The notes under the pieces were generated by a model. That model searched no databases. It worked only from the letters and a program-made list of their open reading frames with translations, and was not told the origin of the DNA. DNA of 64,000 bases from Hemileia vastatrix (taxonomy: Eukaryota; Basidiomycota; Pucciniomycetes; Pucciniales; Zaghouaniaceae), in NCBI GenBank assembly GCA_030280995.1, contig JASXTE010000015.1, forward strand, positions 21,348,501 to 21,412,500. The letters run 5' to 3'. This document shows, one piece after another, positions 55,587-64,000 of this stretch. The position numbers were made by a program, and so were the translations under genes. The stretch's first letter is position 1. Each line of letters opens with the position of its first letter.

Positions 55587-56909
55587 TCAAACATGATGAA
55601 TATTTTCATCTAGTGTTTTCGAGAATATTAAAATATCATCTAAATAGACGACTACAAATTGTTCAACAACATCTTGAAAGATATCATTAACAAAAGTTTG
55701 AAAAGTTGAAGGTGCGTTACATAATCCAAAAGGCATAACTAAATATTCAAAACTACCAAATCTAGTGTGCATTGCAGTCAGTGGTTCATGACCTTCTGCA
55801 ATGCGAATCAGATTGTAAGCGCCTCTAAAATTAATTTTAGAAAAGAAATTAGCACCATTGAAAAGGGTAAGAAGTAATGACATAGGAGGAACAGGGTATG
55901 CATTCTTCTTTGTGACTGTGTTGAGCTTTCTATAGTCAACACACAACCTAAGACTACCGTCCTTCTTTTTTACACAGGGGGCAGGGGAGCCGGTTGGAGA
56001 TTTACAGGCTCTGATGAAACCTTTGGCTACATTCTCTGCAATGTAGTCTTGAAGAACTTGAGATTTGTCCTTCGATAAAGAATAGACAGGACCTGCCGGA
56101 GGTACTGGGCCTATTAACTCTATTTGATGGTCGTAGGGTCGATGAGGTGGTAACTTATCGGCCTTGCGGATTGAGAAAACATCGAGGAAATCACGGTAGA
56201 TTTCCGGTAGAGTTGATTTAATGGCTTCAACGTTGATTTGGCCGTCCTCTTCATCTTTGAGAGAATCTGTCGAGGGGATACCTGTATTGAGAGAGCAGAA
56301 TTCAATTACTTCGAGGCAATTTAAATCCTCTTCGAGTGAAGTCATCGAGCTAGAAGGGTTAGCCAATTGCTCATTTAGAGAAGGATCAGATGCTTGCAAG
56401 TCATCTGGCATAGACTTGTCCTCTAGCAGGACGTTGTCAGGCAGGTTGTTTAACTCCCTATTGACCTGCATTGAAGAATCAGAAATATACTTAGAGCGTG
56501 GGGTGATCAATCCCTTAGTCCAATCAATTTCGGGATTCCAATGCGTTAAAAAGTCATGGCCAAGAATGGTATCGTCCATCCTTGGGGTGTCCAAGACTGA
56601 TAATTCCCACTCAAAGGGGGGAAAGTTTGGAAAGTTGAAAACCCATAAAACTTTCTTACTTACCCAATATTTGGGTTCCTCTGATTTGACCAAATAGATT
56701 GGAGTTAGATCGATATCTGTAAATGTTAGTTGAAGCTTCTCGGCAAAAGATAAACTAACAAAAGAAATTGAAGCTCCAGAGTCTATAAGACAACTGAAGG
56801 GGATATCCTCCTTAAAAAGAATGAATCTCAAGCGGTTTAAGGCAACCCCAGTCCTTAAGACATGGAGGTTCTGTGCACTGGGAGAGATAAGATAGTTTGC
56901 TTTGCACAC
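55587..56909 (-). pseudogene. Protease and reverse transcriptase of the chromodomain element
   Basis: 440 open codons. Protease near residues 35-130: CLIDSGASISFVS active site and the ILGHDFLTHWNPEIDW block. A linker rich in acidic residues leads to RT from about residue 245: HRPYDHQIELI, KKKDGSLRLCVDYRKLN, SKINFRGAYNLIRI, MPFGLCNAPSTFQ and the catalytic VVYLDDILIFS. In the first palm motif the usual Asp is Asn (SKIN in place of SKLD/SKID), which removes a metal ligand; the codon AAT fits G-to-A on this strand. The end is set by a TGA after ENIHHV. Confidence 0.9.
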
Positions 56910-56939
56910 AAGTAAACTATCTACTAGTTTTATGACTTC

Positions 56940-57106
56940 GAACTAGTACCTTCTCTTTCCTTCAACTTTACACAGTCTTCCAACTTGTGCTTACCCCCAC
57001 AATACATACATAACCCATTATCTGCTCTTCTCTTCCTCTCAGCTTCTTTAAGTTCCTCTTTAGGATCCAGTACTTTGCTGATATCGCCTGGGGTCGAGCC
57101 TTTTGG
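56940..57106 (-). pseudogene. Gag zinc knuckle of the chromodomain element
   Basis: After an in-frame TGA at about 57104-57106 the same frame continues to GLCMYCGGKHKLEDC, a CX2CX3HX4C nucleic-acid-binding knuckle, preceded by a basic-acidic helix (KEELKEAERKRRAD). Confidence 0.8.
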
Positions 57107-58110
57107 TCAAGGTTTATCCTTTCCCTTATTGGGTTTGGATTGAGTCGAGGAGGATTGATTTTGTTGTGGATGTGAAGAAGGTCCCGATTTAAAATTTAGG
57201 CCTTGAGATTTATTGGTGTATCGACAATGTTGTAGTCGTCCTTGGTAAACGCTGTTGAGTTCAAGGGTTTGATTCATTAAATCCGTTAAGGTAGTCATCT
57301 TCTGACCGTGAATATTTAATTGATCCAGAATCCTTGAAGGAAGTCCTTTCTTGAAATGATACTTAAGGGCAGCATCATTCCAACCTACTCGAGTTTGAAG
57401 TGCTCTGAAGTTTGAGATATATTCAGAGGCTTTACCATTATCACTCATGCGAAGAAAATCAAGTTCAATTTCTGGGTTGTCCGTTTCATTAGGGTCCCCA
57501 AACAACGTAAAAAGTTGGTCATCGAACTTTTCCCAATTATTGATAAGTAAGTGGGTTTCTGTAGAAGAAAGCATGAGCAGATAAGGTTCGAACCATCTTG
57601 CTGCTTTCACAGCTAGGAATGAAGAAGCGTAAACAAGCTTTTATCGGTCGCTGTTAAAGGTTCGAGGGTCATTATGGAACAGTAGCTTGCAGGTTTGCAA
57701 GAAGGGTCACAATCTGTCGGGGTGATCTCCGTCAAATTTGTCAGGAGATTTCTGGAAGGAGTTTTGAACTTAGATCCCTCTGAAGACGTTGGATTTGAAA
57801 GGGTTTTCATGAAAAGTCTCATGAAATCTTCCAGAGAGTTAGATGGTCCAGGTTCTGAGGATTGACCAGAAGGGTGATTGGCTGGGGTGGATGGTGCCTT
57901 GTGCATTGTATCCTCTCCTTCTTCTTCATCGCTAGAATCCTCAAAATCTTGTGGGATGTCTTCTACAGATTGAACTGAATGTTGCCATTCCCTAAGGTCG
58001 AGTGGTTCCAAAGAGTGAGTGTGGGAAACAGACCTTGTGGCTGTTGGCCTGCCCCTAGCGCGAGCTCTAGTAGTAGCTCCCGTAGGAGGAGTGCGTTGAA
58101 CAGGTGCCAT
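57107..58110 (-). pseudogene. Gag of the chromodomain element (frameshifted)
   Basis: Starts MAPVQRTPPTGATTRARARG at 58110 with a basic then acidic disordered region (DSSDEEEGEDT). The frame ends at 57613; the capsid part continues in another frame from just upstream of 57610 (VKAARWFEPYLLMLSS, INNWEKFDDQLFTLFGDPNE, DFLRMSDNGKASEYISNFRAL), typical of Ty3/gypsy Gag. A single indel near 57613-57640 explains the split. Confidence 0.85.
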
Positions 58111-58168
58111 TTTAAAACTTTTAAAAACACCTAAAAGAACGTAGTAGTGCAAAGAATGAGAACTACAG

Positions 58169-58182
58169 AGAATTAAATTATA
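58169..58182 (-). promoter_or_regulatory. Self-priming primer-binding site
   Basis: On the element strand TATAATTTAATTCT lies 1 nt downstream of the 5' LTR. It is not a tRNA-type site (no TGG). It is the exact reverse complement of AGAATTAAATTATA inside the LTR (58508-58521 on this strand), which sits about 30-36 nt downstream of a TATA box (GGATATAAAAGGG, 58548-58560), where transcription should begin. Confidence 0.8.
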
Positions 58183-58183
58183 C

Positions 58184-58956
58184 TGTCACCGGATGACCTA
58201 CGCACAAGGTTGAGGATGTTCCTGAAAGTGAGATGAGAGGTTTTGAAACTTCTTCAAAGCACAGAGGAATGATTCGAGGAAGTGATTCGAAGGTCACTCG
58301 AAGTAAGAGCTACAGGTTTGAGGTTTGTTTGAGAAGAATTTTAAAATAGTTTCAAAGGTAATATAAATTCTTAAGATCTCACGAAGGGTTGGAAACTCAA
58401 TAATCAAAGATTTAGGATTTAGAAATGAATATTGAGAAAATAAAAGAAAGATACAATAACAATGATTTAACTTTTAAGGATTTACCACTATTAATGTAAA
58501 TACAATTTATAATTTAATTCTAAGGAATATCGAACCAAATACCCAACCCTTTTATATCCTTTCTTCCTCCTTGCATTGACCTTCCTTTCATTGCACCATT
58601 CCCATACCATTGACCATTACTAACATACACTTAGACCCTCTTTGCTAAATATCCATCCATGCTCAATTTACCCCTTTTTAATTAATTACAAAACTTTAAT
58701 GAAAAAACTACTACTTTACTATTTCGTTGAACCTAGCGCTGTGCGTCGCTTATTGAAAAGGAGACTAAGGCACCCTATTTGGAGATTGACTAATTTAGAT
58801 TTAGAGTTTAGGCTAGCGCAGTTCAATAGTAAGTACACAAAGGAGAATCGCAGTTGCTATGGAGAATTGCTTTCTGCGCTTCGAGTATAGATTTAGGACT
58901 CGATATTATTGATTTAATGAGCTGCTTTCGCCTCGAGTGTCACGTGGCGCGTGATA
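58184..58956 (-). repeat. 5' LTR of the chromodomain element (773 bp)
   Basis: Mate of 50398-51167. Contains the TATA box and predicted RNA start described for the primer-binding site. Confidence 0.95.
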
Positions 58957-58961
58957 GACAC

Positions 58962-59782
58962 CCATTAAATTCACCTTCCTTTCCCTCAATATTAGCAAGT
59001 CCTTAATTTAGAGGTTGTATCCCTTTAATACCGCACTGTTGATTGAGTCAATACTGCTTTAGATGCAGTATACACTTACCTTCAAAATACCCTGGCCTTT
59101 GACAAGCGGGATGTCCAAAATTGAGTCACCCTAGTAAAAACTCTGAATTTGACTTATAAAAAAATTTATAATGACTGGTAGTATGCCTTCCTTGATACAT
59201 TTTTAAGTAAGTTTCAATCTCTTTTCTTATTCATTATTTAAATACTAATTTTCCTTTCTTTATTCAGAAAAAAAAATTTTTTTTTAATTATTTCTTGTTG
59301 TACCACTATGTAGCTAGTGTATCTTTATCTTTTCTTGTAAAGAAACACTATTATTTTAGAGAAAAAAAAAACTTTTCCAACCATTTCCCATGATTATTTG
59401 GTGAGATTGAAAGGATTCCATAATTTCTTAAAAAATAATAAGATTTCTTCTTTGAATCTTATTATTTTGACTCCTTCTGAAATAAGCACAAAACAATAAA
59501 AGATTTTCCACATATTAAATTTCTAGTGCCATATCTTCCTCAACCAATTATTACTGAAGTAAGCTCAGATCTTCCAAAGATCTTGTGCTCCTTAGCACTA
59601 ACTTCCTTTTACCATAAATCATGATACACTATATTCTTCTTCTGATTATCATCCTTCACTTGGATACTATTCAGTGCTTGCCTTTTCTTTGCATCCTTAC
59701 AGTGACTAAACATTATAAATAGGCCTGTAATATGCTCTTCTACTCTATCTATTCTATTAATCATCATAAGCTCTAGTTAGAC
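58962..59782. other. Relic 2 spacer without a gene
   Basis: AT-rich, several broken frames, no recognisable motif. A TATA-like CATTATAAATAGGCC near 59714 precedes the antisense copy 2 start by about 65 bp and could be its promoter. Confidence 0.4.
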
Positions 59783-60088
59783 ATGACCATATATTGTACA
59801 TTGCCTAGAGATCAAGCTTGAAGCTTTTGGCACCAACGTAATTTTAGCTGTACTTTCTCTAAGCCTTGTGGCTATGCCACTTTTAGAACCACTTGTGATA
59901 AATTCTTTAAGTTTCATAAGACTTTTACTTTTTCTTATGAATTCCCTAGTTCTCCTAGTAGCTACATCCAGTTCCCATCCATAGATATGTCCAGAGCTGC
60001 TACTGCTCTAACTAGACTTATTAGGGCTACTTTACCATCTAATGAAAACTTACCCATCAATAGAACTTCTATTCCTGCATGCTCTTGA
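59783..60088 (+). pseudogene. Decayed antisense zinc-cluster gene in relic 2 (copy 2)
   Basis: Opposite to pol. From ATG at 59783, after an in-frame TGA, it codes NFSCTFSKPCGYATF and RTTCDKF, which lines up with TPCRFSKAC and CHFCKSC in copy 1 (49604-50353) with several cysteines lost. It may be a second exon set or a duplicated gene. Confidence 0.4.
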
Positions 60089-60375
60089 AAAGAAATCTCT
60101 ATTCAACCTAAGGCTGAATCACCTTCTTCCTCTGAACAATAATTTTCCATTCAATCTTGCTCTACACCTGTACCCAACGCTGTAAGAGTGCTTTCACCTT
60201 CCGTACAGCCTTTGAATTTACTAGCAAGTAATTTCATCATCATATATATATATTTTTAGTTATTCCTAATGTAATTCTATTCTAAGGTCCATTTCCTTAG
60301 GATGGGTTCCCGTACCCCATTCCCTTCTTTCATTCAATTCAAATCTTCTTGCACCTTTGCCTTATTTACAACACT

Positions 60376-60582
60376 ATGTCATCCTCTTATAATCACGCTC
60401 CTGCGTTCTCAGATGAGGAATTGAATGCTCAATATATTCATTTAGAAATGATTGGTCAGATAATGAACAAAATTAGTTCCACTTCTATTCCTGTTTTTCC
60501 TGCAGATCCCAACAGCTTTATTATGTCAGAAGAGTGGAAAGGATCCTCCAGTAGTTTCAAAGCAGACTCCAATTATTCTTAA
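60376..60582 (+). CDS. Antisense accessory ORF in relic 2
   Basis: 69 codons from ATG at 60376 (MSSSYNHAPAFSDEELNAQY), with EMIGQIMNKISSTSIP, FPADPNSFI and EEWKG. It matches the antisense remnant of relic 1 at 7851-8120 almost throughout. Function unknown; no domain recognised. It is open here but short, and could be one exon of a longer gene. Confidence 0.5.
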   Translation: MSSSYNHAPAFSDEELNAQYIHLEMIGQIMNKISSTSIPVFPADPNSFIMSEEWKGSSSSFKADSNYS

Positions 60583-60819
60583 CTTTTCCTCTTTGCTTTC
60601 CTTTCTGATTAGTTCCATTACTTTAACACTTTTACATAGTTAACCTTTAACTATGGCTTTCATTATCATTTGTAATTATCCCTAAAATCATTAACAAAGT
60701 GTGTAGTGCTTTTTGACACACTTGCCTTTTTTCCTCATACAATTTTTCTAGAGAGGGCTTGTTAAAAATCCTTCTACTATCTTTAAACAATTTTCAGCCC
60801 CACGGTTAAACTTTTTATT

Positions 60820-61132
60820 TTGAGAATATTTAGGAAAAATGGCTACCTGAATTTGGGCACTCCATCTGCCAATCTTCTTCAACTAAGTTTTCCACCTTCT
60901 GCTAAGCACACTATAGCCTTCTGATTTGCCCAGACAGCCTTTCCTCTATCTAGTTGAACAATTGCCTCATATACACTCTAATGACAAAACATCTTAATTC
61001 CTCAAAATTTTCATTGAGTGCTAATTCCAACTGCTTGTTCAGCCATAGTTTCTTTTCAACTGCTAGCACCCTATCTGTCACAGTTGCATCATTTCCTCCT
61101 AAAAATAAAAAAAATACTTCTGATAGTTTCAT
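60820..61132 (-). pseudogene. Sense-strand accessory ORF remnant after pol, relic 2
   Basis: Same strand as pol, downstream of the integrase. Codes VTDRVLAVEKKLWLNKQLE and, after a short gap, DRGKAVWANQKA, matching relic 1 at 7395-7670. Unknown function. Confidence 0.45.
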
Positions 61133-61199
61133 ACTCTTTTTGAAGATTTAAAAAATTAATTTGGTAGTTTTACCTCATTCCCAAGGTTATTCTTATGTT

Positions 61200-62300
61200 A
61201 CTGATATCCCTCTTGGGTAGAATATTTTGATCTGATCAGCCGATACATGTCACTTCCATTCAGTACCATATGATTTCTACAGTAAGTAAGAACTTCCAGT
61301 TATTTGTTTCTTGATCATATAAGGACCATTCCATCTTTCAGAAATAATTCTTCCCCATTGGATTTCTAGACTTCTATTTTAGACCACAACAAAATCTCCT
61401 GGATTCAATGGCTTTCTTCATATATGTGCTAAACACTCATCCCAATATTTAACTGATTTGTCCCAGATTTGCATCATTCTTTTATATTCCTTCTCCACAA
61501 ACTCATCTTTTCTTTCAAGATGTGATACCCTTGCTAGAACTAAATTTTCAGTAGAGATCCCTTGATCACAATAGCATCCTAGAAAAGATCCAGCTTCTAT
61601 TTCAATAGGTAATACCACCCTTTGGCTAAACATAAGTTCATACGGTGAAAACCCAGTTGTCCTTTTAACTGAAATCCTGTCTGAAAAAAAAAGGAAAGTA
61701 GTTCTTCCACTTTTCACCATTGTTTCGACATAACTTAACCAGTGCATCCTTTATTACTTGATGCCCTCTCTCATTAATTCCTCCCGCCTCTGGGTAATAT
61801 AGTGTTGCAGCTTAAACTTTAGCACCAATCCCTTTAAAAACTTCTTAAATCTCACCAGTAAATTCAGCACCACCATCCACAGTTACCATTTTCATTATTC
61901 CATATCTATTTACCCATTCCTTTTTTAAAAGTTCAGCTACATTACTTGCTATAAGGTTTACCAACGGCACTGCTTCAACCCATCCTGAAAGATCTTTCCT
62001 GGCTACTAACAAGTACTTAAAGCTTCTTTCTTTAATATGAGCTGTGTCTAAACTAATTCTACCATAAAATAGTATCTTCACCTGTTGCTTTCCTTTTTTT
62101 TAGGCTTTCTTTTACTCCTACACTGACATTCTGAGCCAGATTGAACCCGATTCTTGACCTCTGCTCTTATATTAGGCCACCAGAATCTTTCCCTGACTCT
62201 GCAGTATGTCTCACCTTGACCCCTATGTCCTAAATTCTCATGTAACTCCCTAAGAGTTTTCTCTTTCCTTTCCCTAGTTTGAATTACTAACTGTGGAAAA
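61200..62300 (-). pseudogene. Integrase remnant of relic 2
   Basis: Pieces in order: zinc region (HENLGHRGQGE, keeping the His that element M has lost), core 61845-62081 (SLDTAHIKERSFKYLLVARK, MVTVDGGAEFTGEI), then ERGHQVIKDAL, and tail 61418-61747 (KRTTGFSPYELMFSQRVVLP, YWDECLAH). Stops and frame changes separate the pieces. Confidence 0.8.
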
Positions 62301-62879
62301 GAAGATTGATTCCTCTATAAATTTCTATCTTTAATAAAATAACTGTTAGAATGCTTCTCAATGTTGTGCCAAAATATTTTATCCTAAAAATCTGGTTGAC
62401 TACTACCTTCCAGATATAACCTTAACAACTCAGCTTTCCCATCAGTAGATGTGTCATCTTCACAATACTCCCCATCTCCTGGAGGTGTATTACTATCTTG
62501 AATACCCCTTGATTTGTCTTCATAATCTGATTCTTTTGCTGACTCATCTGGCACACTCCTTGTTTCTACTTTGACATTAGCATTCCCTAAATCCAGTTGC
62601 AGATTATCCTTGCTACAAACATCCTTTTTACAAATATTAAATCTAAGTTCTTTGCGGACATTCTACACTTCTAGTTTATCATTGTCCTGAATATTCTTCC
62701 TATCATAATCATTTATTTCTACGTCCTTACAGATGCTCTTATTCTGAATCTTTGATAACAATAGTCTATTCCATTTATTTAACTCTTGTCTTCTTCAAAC
62801 TCTTCTGCCTCAGAATCTACTTCTTAAAATAGCCTCCTAGATAATTAATCCGGAAACTTGAAAGAGCTCCCTGGCCTAT

Positions 62880-64000
62880 GTACTAAATCAAACAGAAAAA
62901 ATTAATCTGTGCTACCCACCTAGTCATGGGAACATCTGGTAAACTGGGGCTACTAATCATTTGCACCAGCAACAGCACATTAACCTGCAACTCAAAATAT
63001 TTCCCCCAAAGTATCCATTGTAGCTTCTTAAGAATTTTTGCTACACCACATAACTCCAACTTAGATTGAAAGTAACTAGACTACACTTTAGTGAAAGTCT
63101 TGGATTCATAAAGGACAGGTCTATTATTACATTCATCATCCTCTTGTATCAAAACTGCACCTACAACAGACACACTAGAATCCACACTAGAGTAATTTTT
63201 CCATTACCTGGTCCATACTCCAATCTTTTCCTACAATCCTTTTCAACAACTCAAATTACTCTTCACACTCCTCTGTTCAATCCCACACAACATAATTTCT
63301 TGTTAATTGCCTTAATGGTGAAGACAACAAGGCAAAATCACAAATGAACATTCTCACATAGGTGCAAATACCCAAAAAAACCCTATCTTCCATAGTATTT
63401 CTTGGTCTTGGCCATGTGAGCACCTTGTTTTTCATCTTTTCTGCAATAATTCTTTCCTTCCTACATACAACGGTATTAAAAATATCTAGCACTAGTATGC
63501 AACACAAACATTTTGTCCCTGAGACCCTAAATCCTGCCTCTTCTATCCTAAATAGTACCCTTTCAAGAGTAACAGCATATTCCCAAATAAACCTCCTAAT
63601 TTATGAGTTCTCCTCTAGAACCTCCACATCATAATCACTGGCTGGTTCTTTTACACCACCTTCATCAATGAAGATTCCCACATGCTCTGGGATTTCATCC
63701 TGTAATATTCACATCATCTGCACCTGATGCACTGCCACTGAATTTGTAGAACCCTGCAGTAACCTTGTCAGCATAAAGTTCCCCAATGGAGTTTCAAACG
63801 TAGTCATTGGTCTCAACAACATATCCAACTTGCGCTCATCATATCCTCCCATTATATCCCATAATCCATAACATGCGCATCACGCAAAAGAATCAACAAA
63901 TACCTCTGGAGTTGGTGGTAACCCTGTGTCTTTAACTTTAACCTTGTTAATTTCTCTCAAGTAATGAACAACCCTTAACTTTCCATTATGCTTGACAAAA
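62880..64000 (-). pseudogene. RT and RNase H remnant of relic 2
   Basis: RNase H pieces (about 62880-63200) and RT connection 63277-63507 (RKERIIAEKMKNKVLTWPRP, GICTYVRMFICDFALLSSP) are followed by frame-broken palm motifs up to the window edge, including sequence for HVGIFIDEGGVKEP near 63650 and GDIMGGYDERKL near 63840. Confidence 0.75.

Larger units (their letters stand above)
50398..58956 (-). mobile_element. Chromodomain Ty3/gypsy retrotransposon with Tf1-type self-priming signals
   Basis: LTRs at 50398-51167 and 58184-58956 begin TGTCACC and end GTGACA (GTGATA in the right copy), flanked by GACAC. On the - strand: gag, zinc knuckle, protease-RT, RNase H, integrase with C-terminal chromodomain; then a spacer and an antisense zinc-cluster gene before the 3' LTR. 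The chromodomain and self-priming place it near the Tf1/sushi chromoviruses. Numerous stops, a gag frameshift and an RT active-site change show it is dead; LTR divergence (a few percent by eye) is greater than for element M. Confidence 0.93.
58957..64000 (-). mobile_element. Relic 2, right part (decayed Ty3/gypsy-type element, runs off the window)
   Basis: Continues relic 2 after the chromodomain element (target copy GACAC at 58957-58961). Contents toward the window end: antisense gene remnants, a sense accessory ORF remnant, integrase, RNase H and RT, all badly broken. Protein pieces match element M and relic 1. Gag and the 5' LTR lie beyond the window. Confidence 0.75.

Overview
The window reads as transposon-packed nuclear DNA of a basidiomycete fungus, most probably a rust (Pucciniales). 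The reasons are strong AT bias, short GT-AG introns (55-101 bp in the models that close), a chromodomain Ty3/gypsy element, a CACTA/Plavaka-type (Tnp2-like) transposase, and a Tet-like 2-oxoglutarate dioxygenase of a kind expanded in rusts. The organism is inferred from content, not from a marker gene. I see no rRNA, tRNA or housekeeping gene.

Layout. (1) 1-8965: AT-rich DNA, then a decayed + strand Ty3/gypsy relic (gag, protease, RT, a deletion that fuses RNase H to the integrase C-terminus, and accessory remnants). (2) 8966-14800: very AT-rich, no gene seen. (3) 14801-15506: a GC-richer cluster of about eleven successive hairpins. (4) 16595-24920 and 37923-47929: what looks like one large DNA transposon cut in two. 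Its parts are a Tet-like dioxygenase gene (+), an intact five-exon gene of unknown function (-), an array of about 20 palindromes, gene A (-), a CACTA/Plavaka-type transposase (-), gene B (+) and an SNF2 helicase (-). (5) 25001-37917: a 12.9-kb LTR retrotransposon (called element M here) on the - strand. It is inserted in the last exon of gene A with a 5-bp duplication (ACGTT), and gene A's C-terminus can be read again on its far side. (6) 48785-64000: a second decayed - strand relative of the relic in (1), itself interrupted at 50398-58956 by a chromodomain element with 5-bp duplication GACAC.

How things fit together. The DNA transposon combines a transposase with a putative 5-methylcytosine oxidase and a chromatin-remodelling helicase, so it may carry its own tools against silencing. 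Most of its genes carry C-to-T type stops, so this copy looks recently dead; gene B and the unknown gene remain open. Both better-preserved LTR elements carry, between pol and the 3' LTR, a spliced gene on the opposite strand that encodes a six-cysteine zinc cluster with identical spacing; both decayed elements keep remnants of antisense genes in the same place. Element M also carries about 27 copies of a short hairpin whose stem bases change in a compensating way, inside and outside its ORFs. The chromodomain element shows a 14-nt match between its primer-binding site and its own predicted RNA 5' end, the sign of Tf1-type self-priming.
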